64,000 nucleotides of DNA from Undibacter mobilis (GTDB lineage: Bacteria > Pseudomonadota > Alphaproteobacteria > Rhizobiales > Xanthobacteraceae): the NCBI RefSeq assembly GCF_003367195.1, contig NZ_QRGO01000001.1, positions 186,001-250,000 of the forward strand, read 5' to 3'. Position numbers and translations under genes: made by a program. The notes below the pieces were generated by a model. The model was not told the DNA's origin, did not search any database, and saw only the letters and a list, made by a program, of their open reading frames with translations. This document shows positions 1 through 8,089 of the stretch, piece by piece. Position 1 is the first letter of the stretch; every line of letters begins with the position of its first letter.

Positions 1-1215
1 AGCCATCGCTCCTTCGCGGTAACCGAGAAGATGACGCCGGGCAACGGCATTATGGACAAGGCTATCGTCGGGGAGGCCATCGGCGTTACTGCCAAGCATC
101 AGTACATTTTCGACATGAATGCGCTCGCTTTGCGGCACGGCAGCGTGATATCGGCCGCCATGTTCGGCGCGCTGGCCGGTTCTGGCGTACTGCCCTTCCC
201 GCGCGAGAGCTATATCGAGATCATTCGCGGCGGCGGCAAAGGCGTCGAAGCCAGCATTCGCACGTTTGAAGCAGCGTTCGAGGAAACGCAAAATCCGGCG
301 ACACCGGACAGCGACGTGGAGAAGCCTGCCATCATTCGTTTGCCGTCCGGCATCGGCAACCGGACTATCGAACCGCTGATCAATCGCCTGCGGAACGAGC
401 TCCCGGCCGCGGCTCACGATATCGGTTATGCCGGACTGGCGAAGGTGGTGGACTTTCAAGACGTCGCCTATGGCGCCGAGTATCTCGACAATCTCATTCG
501 TCTTTATGCCGAGGACCGCCGGGATGGCGGCGAGGCCAGAAATTTCCTCTTCACCGTAACTGCGGCAAAATACCTCGCCAATGCCATGGCCTATGACGAC
601 GTCATTCGCGTCGCTGACCTGAAAACGCGCTCGACCCGCCGCGCCCGTATCGAGAAGGAAATGGGCCTCGCGCAGGATCAGGTGCTGCAGACAACCGAAT
701 TCATGCATCCGCGCATGGACGAGGTAATGGGAGTGCTGCCCGCCGGCTTGGCCAGGTGGCTGGAGAAGCGTCCCGGTCTGGTGCGCTGGCTGGACGCCCG
801 CGTCAACAAAGGACGCCGGCTACGCACATATTCCCTCCTGCCCTTCCTGATGCTTTACGCAGTCGGAGGCCTGCGGGGCCTCCGACGCCGCTCCTACCGT
901 CACGCTGTCGAAGTTGAACACCGCGACCGCTGGCTTGCCGCCGCCACGGGCGCGCTCGCCAAGAACTACCAGCTTGGCGTTGAAATCCTGCAGTGCCGCC
1001 GGCTGGTCAAGGGCTATTCGGACACCCATTCGCGTGGATTGTCCAAGTTCGACAAGGTGATGGCCGCCATCGGCCTGGTCGAAGACCGTGACGATGCCGC
1101 CGATTGGGCCCGGCGCCTGCGCGAAGCCGCGATCAAGGATGCACCGGGAAAAGATTTGGAAGGGGCGATTGAGACAATCAAGTCATTCGCCTCGGAAGGT
1201 GCCTCGGTGCGCTAG
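1..1215 (+). CDS. Indolepyruvate oxidoreductase beta-type subunit, C-terminal part (5' end outside window)
   Basis: The frame is open from base 1 without a stop, so the first ATG at 31 is probably internal and the gene starts upstream. The visible part has the end of the pyruvate-ferredoxin-oxidoreductase gamma-like domain (around the segment AALAGSGVLPFPRESY) followed by a long helical region of the DUF6537 kind found in indolepyruvate oxidoreductase beta-family proteins of rhizobia. The family oxidatively decarboxylates aryl-pyruvates to aryl-acetyl-CoA with ferredoxin. The iron-sulfur alpha partner would be expected upstream, out of view. It ends about 200 bases before the MarR pair. Family assignment is from recall of the domain pattern; substrate is not shown. 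Confidence 0.7.
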   Translation, partial: SHRSFAVTEKMTPGNGIMDKAIVGEAIGVTAKHQYIFDMNALALRHGSVISAAMFGALAGSGVLPFPRESYIEIIRGGGKGVEASIRTFEAAFEETQNPATPDSDVEKPAIIRLPSGIGNRTIEPLINRLRNELPAAAHDIGYAGLAKVVDFQDVAYGAEYLDNLIRLYAEDRRDGGEARNFLFTVTAAKYLANAMAYDDVIRVADLKTRSTRRARIEKEMGLAQDQVLQTTEFMHPRMDEVMGVLPAGLARWLEKRPGLVRWLDARVNKGRRLRTYSLLPFLMLYAVGGLRGLRRRSYRHAVEVEHRDRWLAAATGALAKNYQLGVEILQCRRLVKGYSDTHSRGLSKFDKVMAAIGLVEDRDDAADWARRLREAAIKDAPGKDLEGAIETIKSFASEGASVR

Positions 1216-1424
1216 CCACCGGGGACGCGCTGAGGATATCGAAATGCCGCGGACTTGTTCGTCGCCCCCCGTCCCTTTATCTGTTGCGCTAACCTTGGGG
1301 TGCGATTCGATGGTCTTGCCGCAACGCCGTTCGGGCTTTGGCAGGCGAGTTCCGGAACATTTCGATCCCGGCTCGTTGAAGGACGCCGGCGTCCTGACGA
1401 CGCCATTCTTTGGTGGGGCCTGAC

Positions 1425-1919
1425 ATGGCGATATCGCCGGAAAAGAAGAACGTCGTCGACTTCGGCCAGCAGGAGACCCGCGTCTGGTTGCAGATATTGT
1501 CGCTGCACGGCGCCGTCTTCTCGTCGCTGAATGCGGTTCTCGGCTCCAAACTTGGACTTTCGGTTGCCAAGTTCGACGTCCTCGCTCAGCTCTATCGCTA
1601 CCAGGAAGGCCTCGCGCTCGGGCAACTGTCGCGGAACCTCAAGGTATCCGGAGGCAACGTATCCGGTCTGGTGCAGCGGCTTTTGACCGACGCCCTTATT
1701 AACAAGTCGATCTCCAGCGAAGACCGGCGCTCGTTCATCGTCCGCCTGACGCCTAAGGGGAAAGCGCTGTTTCAAAAGGCGGCCGCTATACACCAGAAGC
1801 ATCTGCGGGAATGCTTTGAAAACGTGAGTCCCGACGAGCTTGAACACGCATTGTCCATTTTGCGCTCGCTGTCGACCAAAGTTCGCGACAATGATCTGAA
1901 GCGAACCGGCAAGAAATAA
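1425..1919 (+). CDS. MarR-family transcriptional regulator (first of a tandem pair)
   Basis: A 164-residue winged-helix regulator. The helix-turn-helix (LSRNLKVSGGNVSGLVQRL) and wing (SSEDRRSFIVRLTPKGKALF) match the MarR pattern, including the conserved D-R-R of the wing. I start at ATG 1425 rather than TTG 1410 because a GGTGGGG stretch lies just ahead of it. Its stop overlaps the next gene's start (TAATG), so both MarR genes are translationally coupled. MarR proteins usually repress nearby catabolic or efflux genes and release DNA on binding an aromatic ligand; the oxygenase operon facing this pair is the obvious candidate target, by inference. Confidence 0.85.
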   Translation: MAISPEKKNVVDFGQQETRVWLQILSLHGAVFSSLNAVLGSKLGLSVAKFDVLAQLYRYQEGLALGQLSRNLKVSGGNVSGLVQRLLTDALINKSISSEDRRSFIVRLTPKGKALFQKAAAIHQKHLRECFENVSPDELEHALSILRSLSTKVRDNDLKRTGKK

Positions 1920-2404
1920 TGGGTCGTCGACCGAAAGCGTCGCGAGCGTCAGGTCCGCCAGATACGACGGAACGGCTGCAGCGCTACGTTCCGTATCTGG
2001 TCAACCAGCTGTCCAGCCTCTGGACAACTATGCAGAACGGCGAACTCGGCAAAGACGAGATCAACGCCGTGGCCCTGCGGACGCTCGCCGCGCTCTACAT
2101 TCACCAGAGTCTGACGGTCAATGAGATCGCCGCTCTGGCCATGACCGAACAGTCAACCGCCAGCCGCACCATCGATACGATGGTCTCTGCCGGCTGGGTC
2201 GAGCGGACGATCGCCGAAAAGGATTTGCGCCGGCGGATGATCGCCCTCACTGCGGCAGGCGAAGCGCTCCTGCTCAAGGTTTGGCCAGCGATGGAAAAGA
2301 ATTACACCACGCTCACCAAAGGCATCTCCGCCCGTGACATCGACGTCTGCGCCAAGGTTCTGGCCCAGATGATCGATAATATGTCCGGCATCCGCAACGA
2401 TTGA
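1919..2404 (+). CDS. MarR-family transcriptional regulator (second of a tandem pair)
   Basis: A 161-residue MarR protein with recognition region IAALAMTEQSTASRTIDTMV and wing KDLRRRMIALTAAGEALL. It shares only family-level similarity with its upstream neighbour, so the pair is not a recent duplication. The start codon overlaps the previous stop by one base. The gene ends 21 bases before the convergent dehydrogenase gene. Two different co-transcribed MarR proteins could act as a heterodimer, or could control the oxygenase and TRAP promoters separately; the sequence does not decide this. Confidence 0.85.
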   Translation: MGRRPKASRASGPPDTTERLQRYVPYLVNQLSSLWTTMQNGELGKDEINAVALRTLAALYIHQSLTVNEIAALAMTEQSTASRTIDTMVSAGWVERTIAEKDLRRRMIALTAAGEALLLKVWPAMEKNYTTLTKGISARDIDVCAKVLAQMIDNMSGIRND

Positions 2405-2425
2405 CGCACGCGGCACGGCCATCGG

Positions 2426-3166
2426 TCAGGGCGGAACGAGGCTGCTTCCCAGGCTCGTGCCGCCGCAAACGAACATCACCTGCCCTGTGACGAAGCTGGA
2501 CGCCTCGCTCAAGAAGAACTCAACCGCGTTGGCAATATCGTCCGGCTGGCCGATGCGGCCGACAGGAACGGTTCGCGCGATATTGTCCTGAAGCTCAGAT
2601 CCCTTCGGCACGATACCCCAGAAGTTATCCGTCAGCACGGGTCCTGGCGCCACGACGTTTACGGTGATGCCGTTCGGCGCGAGTTCGAGGGCCCAGGTGC
2701 GCGCCAGGCCATGTACGCCGGACTTGGTCGACGAATAGGCCGACCGTGACGGCATCCCCATCGCCGCCCGCGAACTGACGAAGACGACGCGGCCGAAAGC
2801 TCGTTCCTGCATGCCCTTGAGCGCCGCCTGGGTGAGGATCATCGGCGCGCCGAGGTGGAGTTGCGCCAGCGTCAGGATGTCCTCCGCCTTGGCTTGAGGC
2901 AGGCGGTTCGGGAGGATCATGCCCGCATTGTGCACGAGCCGATCAACCGGATGCCGCTCGCAGATCTCGGCGGCGCACGCCCGCGTTTCGTCGATTTTGG
3001 TCAGATCGACTTCATAGGCGCTGAGCAATTCATGCGTCCATCTGGGCTTGGCAAGGCCGACCGATACGACCGGCTCGCCCCTGGCGAGCAGACGTTTGGC
3101 CAAGGCTTCGCCGATACCAGAGTTTCCGCCGGTGATGAGGGTGACGTGTTTACCGTTCTGAGCCAT
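2426..3166 (-). CDS. Short-chain dehydrogenase/reductase of the oxygenase operon
   Basis: A classical SDR of about 246 residues. The cofactor loop TGGNSGIG is near residue 13, the structural HNAG motif near residue 80, catalytic Ser near 132, and the Y-x3-K pair (SAYSSTK) near 144-148. The C-terminal VTGQ-x5-GG pattern is also present. I prefer ATG 3166 over GTG 3172. As the last gene of an oxygenase operon it most likely oxidises the dihydrodiol or hydroxylated product, as dihydrodiol dehydrogenases do; that role is inferred from position. It begins within a few bases of the end of the beta-subunit gene. Confidence 0.85.
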   Translation of the reverse strand: MAQNGKHVTLITGGNSGIGEALAKRLLARGEPVVSVGLAKPRWTHELLSAYEVDLTKIDETRACAAEICERHPVDRLVHNAGMILPNRLPQAKAEDILTLAQLHLGAPMILTQAALKGMQERAFGRVVFVSSRAAMGMPSRSAYSSTKSGVHGLARTWALELAPNGITVNVVAPGPVLTDNFWGIVPKGSELQDNIARTVPVGRIGQPDDIANAVEFFLSEASSFVTGQVMFVCGGTSLGSSLVPP

Positions 3167-3172
3167 GACCAC

Positions 3173-3646
3173 TTACATAAACAACTGGATATTGCCGAAC
3201 GGCGCGTCGAAGTTGATAAGGTCGATGCGCTTGAGCTTGATCTTGAAAGCTCCGTCAATCGCAATCAGCTCATGCGAGGCCCAGCCGGAATATCGCTCCA
3301 GCGTATCGCCGCGGGTCTCGGTGTAGAGAAACGACGTCCGGGCTTTGAAGACGCCGGTCTCGGCGTTGCATTCGACGATTTGCGGCGCCTGCAGCAGATG
3401 GTGGCAGCGGCTTTTCGGCTTCTGGCTGAAAGTCCGCTCGCCCGAGAGACGCTCGACGCGCACCTTCAGCAGCAGAACGTCCTCGTACATCAGCGAAGGC
3501 TGCAGAACGGGGTCCTGCTGCTGCCACTCCAGCGGCACCCAATAGCGCGCCTCGGCGTGGTACAGGCCGAGCCAGCCCTCCCATTGCATGGCGTCGAGCA
3601 GCCGGGCCTCTTCATAGACGAAGTCGGCGATCGCTTTCTCGTTCAT
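3173..3646 (-). CDS. Aromatic-ring-hydroxylating dioxygenase, beta (small) subunit
   Basis: A 157-residue protein of the SnoaL-like/ring-hydroxylating beta family. The helical start (FVYEEARLLDAMQWEGWLGLY), the Y/W-V-P-L strand and a C-terminal beta-sheet with KIKLKRIDLIN are typical. The start is ATG 3646, giving a 4-base ATGA overlap with the alpha-subunit stop; the frame stays open further upstream, but that part overlaps the alpha gene and is not family-like. The beta subunit has no metal centre and holds the alpha3-beta3 hexamer together. Its presence makes this an alpha-beta type terminal oxygenase. Confidence 0.88.
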   Translation of the reverse strand: MNEKAIADFVYEEARLLDAMQWEGWLGLYHAEARYWVPLEWQQQDPVLQPSLMYEDVLLLKVRVERLSGERTFSQKPKSRCHHLLQAPQIVECNAETGVFKARTSFLYTETRGDTLERYSGWASHELIAIDGAFKIKLKRIDLINFDAPFGNIQLFM

Positions 3647-4983
3647 TCTGCGGCCTCGGCGCGCTCGGTCATGTCCTGCGTCATGAACTTGACCCATGCA
3701 TGAAACTGGTTTCGCATCTGGCGTTCGGACGTGCCGTTGATCACTTCGGTGACGTCCGACTTCTCGCCGTCTTCGTAGAGCCGCTGCAGATTGACCCATT
3801 GATTGCCGTTCGAGCGAAGCCCTTCCTGCGCACGCTCGTACATCTCCAGGTCATCATGGCCGACGATCGAGGTCGGCGCGTTGATGAAGCGATTGTACAT
3901 CAAGGCGCGCTCATACAGCATGTCCGGCGCACCGACGAGGCGGAACACCCAGCTCTCGACCAGTGTCTTGTCGACGGCAATGGGAATGAAGTGCCGCAGG
4001 ATCTGCACCGGTCCCTTGACCATGATGTTCGGGAAATAGATCGTGTTGTGCCGGGTTTCGCCCAGGATTTCCTTCGCCCGCGCCTCGCCATAAGTGGCGA
4101 CCATCTTGTCGAAATATCCGGGTATCTGCGAATAGTCGGAGTGAATTGAGTTGGATACGCCGGTGTGGCCATGGCCGTTGGGCCAGATCCGAATGCCGGA
4201 CTTTTCATAGAATTCGTACGGGCTCATGAACGGCGCGTAGAGCTGGACCGCCATCGGCGTGTCGGTCGAATCGCCCTTCTCGCGCGTCCACACTTTGACG
4301 GCGGTGCCGGCCGAACTTTCATGCGCGACCATCGGATGGCAGGTGTCGGTCTGGTTTTCGACCAGCATCTTCCAGTTGCACGTGTGCATATACCGGATCG
4401 GCGCCGCCTGAACGACCAGCTTACCTTCCGGCGAGCGATCGACCATGTTGTCGATCGTCGACAGGCTTTCGCCGAAATAATCCTCGAACGACAGGCCGCC
4501 ATCGTTCAGCTTCGCGAATATGAAGTCACGGTAGATCTTGACGTGCTTGACCGGCGTCAGACCAATGCTCGCCGGACTTTCTTCGAAGCCGGTCGATTCA
4601 TAGCCCTTCTTCAGCGGGATCGCGAGCAGCGAGCCGTCGGTCTTGAACGACCAGGCGTGATACGGACAGCGGAAAAACTTTCCGGTGTTGCCACAGGCCT
4701 CGGACGCGATCTTGACGCCCTTGTGCGGACAGCGATTGAACAACACATGGACGCTGCCGTCGCTGTGACGGGTTGCGAGGACCGGCTGCCGGCCGATGGT
4801 CGCGGTGATGAAGTCCCCGGGCTTGGCCAGCTGGCTGGCGTGGCCGATATAGACCCAGCTGTTGGGGAACAGATGCTCCATTTCAAGATCGAACACCTCG
4901 GCGTCGATATAGACATCGCGGTGGACTTCGGAGTCCCGCACCAGCGCGCGGACTGCATCGATGTTGTTTCGGTAGGCGCCCAT
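3643..4983 (-). CDS. Rieske aromatic-ring-hydroxylating dioxygenase, alpha (large) subunit
   Basis: About 446 residues. The Rieske [2Fe-2S] ligands are C-x-H (RCPHKG, near 86-88) and C-x2-H (RCPYHAW, near 107-110). The catalytic domain shows D-x2-H-x4-H (near residues 214-222) for the mononuclear iron, with a likely third Asp ligand near 378 (GHDDLEMYE). Start is ATG 4983, well spaced from GGGAGG; ATG 4986 is also possible. The enzyme would add O2 or a hydroxyl to an aromatic acid using electrons from the reductase encoded just upstream. Substrate is unknown: I see no residue pattern tying it to benzoate, phthalate, salicylate or indole-acetate enzymes. Confidence 0.9.
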   Translation of the reverse strand: MGAYRNNIDAVRALVRDSEVHRDVYIDAEVFDLEMEHLFPNSWVYIGHASQLAKPGDFITATIGRQPVLATRHSDGSVHVLFNRCPHKGVKIASEACGNTGKFFRCPYHAWSFKTDGSLLAIPLKKGYESTGFEESPASIGLTPVKHVKIYRDFIFAKLNDGGLSFEDYFGESLSTIDNMVDRSPEGKLVVQAAPIRYMHTCNWKMLVENQTDTCHPMVAHESSAGTAVKVWTREKGDSTDTPMAVQLYAPFMSPYEFYEKSGIRIWPNGHGHTGVSNSIHSDYSQIPGYFDKMVATYGEARAKEILGETRHNTIYFPNIMVKGPVQILRHFIPIAVDKTLVESWVFRLVGAPDMLYERALMYNRFINAPTSIVGHDDLEMYERAQEGLRSNGNQWVNLQRLYEDGEKSDVTEVINGTSERQMRNQFHAWVKFMTQDMTERAEAAE

Positions 4984-4994
4984 CATGTACCTCC

Positions 4995-5960
4995 CTAGAG
5001 ATCGAGCACGAGTCGCGCCGATTTGGCGCGGGAAACGCAGATCTGCATCACTTTATTCGATGCCTTCTCGTCGTCGCTGAGAATGACATCACGGTGGTCC
5101 GGTATGCCCTCGATGACGCCGCACTGACAAATGCCGCAGTCACCTCGCTGGCAATCATACAGCACGTCGATGCCGGCCTGCTCGAGCGCCTGAATGATGG
5201 TCTGGTCCGCAGCCACCTCGATCACCCGGCCGCTCGACCGCAGTTCGACCTCGAAGGAACGGTTCGCGTCGGCTGAAAGCTCCGCGGTGAACAATTCGTA
5301 ATGGATTTGATCGGCGGCGAAACCACGGCGCGTTGCTTCGGCCTTGACGGCTTCGATCATGCCTTTCGGCCCGCAAACAAAGATGTGCGCATCGCGCGGC
5401 GCGGCCTCAAGGGCAACACCAATATCCAGGCGCGAGGCATCATTGTCGTAATGAAGCGACAGTCGCTCGGCACAGACCTGACGCATCGGCGCCACGAAGG
5501 CGACGCTGTCCGCGGTGCGGCCAGCATAATGGACACGATAAGGCGTACCCCGCCGCTCCAGCTCGACCGCCATCGAGAGGATCGGCGTGACGCCAATACC
5601 GCCGGCAAAAAGCACCGCCGGCCGCTCGTCGTCGTGCAGCTTAAAATTATTGGTGGGAGGTGCCAGTGCGACGACGTCGCCCGGTTTCAATGAGTGCATG
5701 AAGCGCGAACCGCCGGTGCTCGCCTCCTCGCGGAGGACCCCGAGGGCGTAATGCCCCTCGGGCAGCCCGGGCAGCGCCATGAGGGAGTAAGGCCGGGTGC
5801 CGCCACCCGGCAGCGCGACACGGACATGAGCCCCGGCGTCCCAGGCCGGCGCGGTACCGCCCTCAGGAGCGAGAACGATGCTGCGGACCGCATCCGTTTC
5901 CGCGGACGACGCCTGCACCTTGAACCGGAGATTGTCGGCAGCCATCCGCACAGGTTCCAT
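4995..5960 (-). CDS. Ferredoxin-NAD(P)H reductase component of the oxygenase (phthalate dioxygenase reductase type)
   Basis: About 321 residues in the order FMN/flavin domain (RPYSL near 56-60), NAD domain (GGIGVTP near 120-126, CGPKGM near 196-201) and a C-terminal plant-type [2Fe-2S] domain with C-x4-C-x2-C plus a distal Cys (near 270, 275, 278 and 308). This order is that of class IA (PDR/VanB-like) reductases, so no separate ferredoxin is needed. It is the first gene of the minus-strand operon, 8 bases before alpha. ATG 5945 is a strong alternative start, since the predicted transcript start is near 5973 and GGAACC sits ahead of 5945. Confidence 0.9.
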   Translation of the reverse strand: MEPVRMAADNLRFKVQASSAETDAVRSIVLAPEGGTAPAWDAGAHVRVALPGGGTRPYSLMALPGLPEGHYALGVLREEASTGGSRFMHSLKPGDVVALAPPTNNFKLHDDERPAVLFAGGIGVTPILSMAVELERRGTPYRVHYAGRTADSVAFVAPMRQVCAERLSLHYDNDASRLDIGVALEAAPRDAHIFVCGPKGMIEAVKAEATRRGFAADQIHYELFTAELSADANRSFEVELRSSGRVIEVAADQTIIQALEQAGIDVLYDCQRGDCGICQCGVIEGIPDHRDVILSDDEKASNKVMQICVSRAKSARLVLDL

Positions 5961-5969
5961 TTATATGCT

Positions 5970-6007
5970 TATGCATAGATTTATCCATATAGCATTTTAA
6001 ATGTCAA
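5970..6007 (-). promoter_or_regulatory. Putative promoter and operator of the oxygenase operon
   Basis: On the minus strand TTGACA (6007-6002) is followed after 16 bases by GATAAA (5985-5980), a good sigma-70-type arrangement. An imperfect inverted repeat TATGCATA-N4-TATCCATA (5970-5989) covers the -10 box and the expected transcript start, where a repressor would block initiation. The size and AT-rich symmetry suit a MarR dimer. Assignment to the MarR pair at 1425-2404 is inference. Confidence 0.5.
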
Positions 6008-6070
6008 ACGGCTTCGACACGGGGCCGGAATCGCCCCGATCGGGCCGGCGCGGCCCGGTTTGGTCCGTCT

Positions 6071-7390
6071 TTACCCGAGCAGCGCCGGCAGCCAGGTGGC
6101 CACTTCCGGTACCGTCAGAATAAGGCCGAGCAGCAGGAGGCTCATGATGATGTAGGGGACGACCGCCCGGAAGATGTGGGTCATGGTCACCTGCGGTGGC
6201 GCCACCCCACGCATGGTCATCAACAACATGCCATGCGGCGGCAGCAGCAGGCCGAGCTGCATGCAGATCAGATACAGCACGCCGAACCAGATCAGGTCGA
6301 GCTCGAGGCGCTGCACGATCGGCATGAACACGGGCAATGTGATCAGCATCATGCTGACCTGATCGACGAAGACCCCGAGGAAGATGAGCAGCAGCAGCAT
6401 GCCGGCGAGGATCATGGCTGGCGAGAGCCCCTTCCCCATGATGCCGGCGACGATACCCTCCGTCGCGCCGGAGAAGCTCAATATCTGCGAGAAGGTCGTG
6501 GCGCCGAGGATGATGAAGAGGATCATCGCAGAAATGATCATGGTCCCCTTCAGAGCGGCCATCAGCGCCTTCCTTGTGAGCACGCCGTAGGCCGCCGCGA
6601 GCGCCATAGTGGCGATGGCACCCAGCGCGGCGGATTCGGTCGGCGTCGCCAGACCACCGGACATGGCACCGACTACAACCACAAAGATCGAAATCAGCGG
6701 GATCACATAGAGCACCAGGAGTTCGTATTTCGCCCAGCCATGCCGCTCCTCGACTGGCGCCGCCGGCGCAAGGCTCGGATTGAGCATGACGCGCACGACA
6801 ATATAGGCGACGAAGGCCACGCTGAGGATAAGACCCGGCAGGACGCCGCCGATCAGGAGTTTCGAGATCGAAATGCCGGAGAGCGAGCCGAGCAACACCG
6901 TCAGAGCCGAGGGCGGGATCAGCATGTCCACGGCGCCGATCGCCATGATCGGGCCGGTGGCCATCACCGGATTATAGCCGCGCGACAGCATCACCGGCAA
7001 CATCAGCGAACCGAGCATGGCCGTCGTGGCGATGGTCGAGCCCGAGATCGCGGAAAACACGGTGCCGGCAACAACGGCAACGACGGCGAGGCGGCCCGGC
7101 ACCTGTTTAATCAGGCGCTCGATACCTTCGATCACCTTCAGCGCGAGGCCGGTGTGAAACAGGATTTCGCCCATCAGCACGAACAGCGGGATGGGCGTGA
7201 GCGAGAAATTCGATACCGCCAGCACGCTGTTGCGCACCAATTGCTCGATGCCGACCGCGCCACCGAGATACAGCGACGCACCGACGATGTTAACCGCCAC
7301 AAAGGTGAAGGCGACCGGAATGCCCATGAACAGGAGCACGGTCGAACCGCCGAGTAGCAACAGCGCCGCAAACTGCCACGACATCATCAT
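6071..7390 (-). CDS. TRAP transporter large permease subunit (DctM type)
   Basis: A 439-residue, very hydrophobic protein with about 12 membrane segments and DctM-family signatures such as the PIPLFVLMGEIL segment, SGSTIATTAMLGSLMLP and AIGAVDMLIPPSALTVLLG. The family couples Na+ influx to uptake of organic acids delivered by the periplasmic DctP protein. It is the last of three TRAP genes on the minus strand, 12 bases after the DctQ gene. Length is normal for the family. The substrate is likely an organic acid, possibly the aromatic acid attacked by the neighbouring oxygenase, but this is only inferred from position. Confidence 0.93.
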   Translation of the reverse strand: MMMSWQFAALLLLGGSTVLLFMGIPVAFTFVAVNIVGASLYLGGAVGIEQLVRNSVLAVSNFSLTPIPLFVLMGEILFHTGLALKVIEGIERLIKQVPGRLAVVAVVAGTVFSAISGSTIATTAMLGSLMLPVMLSRGYNPVMATGPIMAIGAVDMLIPPSALTVLLGSLSGISISKLLIGGVLPGLILSVAFVAYIVVRVMLNPSLAPAAPVEERHGWAKYELLVLYVIPLISIFVVVVGAMSGGLATPTESAALGAIATMALAAAYGVLTRKALMAALKGTMIISAMILFIILGATTFSQILSFSGATEGIVAGIMGKGLSPAMILAGMLLLLIFLGVFVDQVSMMLITLPVFMPIVQRLELDLIWFGVLYLICMQLGLLLPPHGMLLMTMRGVAPPQVTMTHIFRAVVPYIIMSLLLLGLILTVPEVATWLPALLG

Positions 7391-7402
7391 CTCGGGTTGT
7401 CC

Positions 7403-7918
7403 TCAGGAGGCCGATGTTGCGTCGGCGCGCGGCGCCTGTTCCGCCAGCGCGAGGAAGCGCATCCGGAAGATGAATTCGATCGCCAGCATGAGAAAGCACA
7501 CCGGCATGGGCGCGAAGATCCACCACTCCGGCAGCACCAGCGTCTTGATCGACACCGAGCCGGCGGCATAACTCGCATAGGTCACGATAGCGCCGTACCA
7601 GACGAAGTAGATGCAGCAGACCATGCCGACAATGTCGCCGCCCCATTCGAAGAGCCAGGCCACGCGCGGCGGCAGTATATGCAGAATAATATCGACGCGG
7701 ATGTGCTGGCCGCGTCGCAACAGGCCCGGCGCCGCCAGGATGGTGGTGAGGTAGAGGCCGTACTCGGACAACTCATTGCTCGGCGGGACGCCACCGAGCC
7801 CGAGATTGCGCAGCAGCACATCGGCCCCGGTCAGGAAGGTCATGCCCAGCAGCAGCAGGCAGGCAACGGTCAGCATGCCGTCGAGCAGGCCTCCGTACCA
7901 GGTCGAGAGCCGCTGCAT
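7403..7918 (-). CDS. TRAP transporter small permease subunit (DctQ type)
   Basis: About 171 residues with four membrane helices (starting at LDGMLTVACLLLLGMTFLTGADVLLRN in two overlapping parts) and the typical E-(L/Y)-x-x-Y-x-x-x-x-x-x-x-x-(A/G)-x(5)-x-x-H-I-R-V-D pattern of the DctQ family (HIRVD near residue 70). I start at ATG 7918 with GGAAGAG upstream; a longer frame to 7993 lacks membrane character. DctQ forms the membrane complex with DctM and is needed for coupling. Confidence 0.88.
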   Translation of the reverse strand: MQRLSTWYGGLLDGMLTVACLLLLGMTFLTGADVLLRNLGLGGVPPSNELSEYGLYLTTILAAPGLLRRGQHIRVDIILHILPPRVAWLFEWGGDIVGMVCCIYFVWYGAIVTYASYAAGSVSIKTLVLPEWWIFAPMPVCFLMLAIEFIFRMRFLALAEQAPRADATSAS

Positions 7919-8089
7919 CGTCGTCTCTTCCAAACTCACGCCGTTCTCCCGCCCGCCGGTTGATCCGCTCAATTGATCACGCACCGCTGCCATCGCTTGG
8001 TAAGGCGGGCGGTCCAGTTGCCACGACGTCCTTGCAGCACCCTCCGTCCCGCTCCGCTTGCGCGTAGCAGGACAGCGGAATTGCTGTTG

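Noticed and set aside
2426..5960. Identification of the oxygenase operon as an indole-acetate (iac) or salicylate/phthalate cluster
   Set aside because: MarR, SDR, alpha, beta and reductase genes fit several pathways. The marker genes of each, such as iacA or ring-cleavage dioxygenases, are absent from the window.
6176..7357. A 393-codon plus-strand frame across the DctM gene
   Set aside because: Extremely rich in His, Arg, Gln and Asp with no fold-like pattern; antisense to a clear membrane protein gene.
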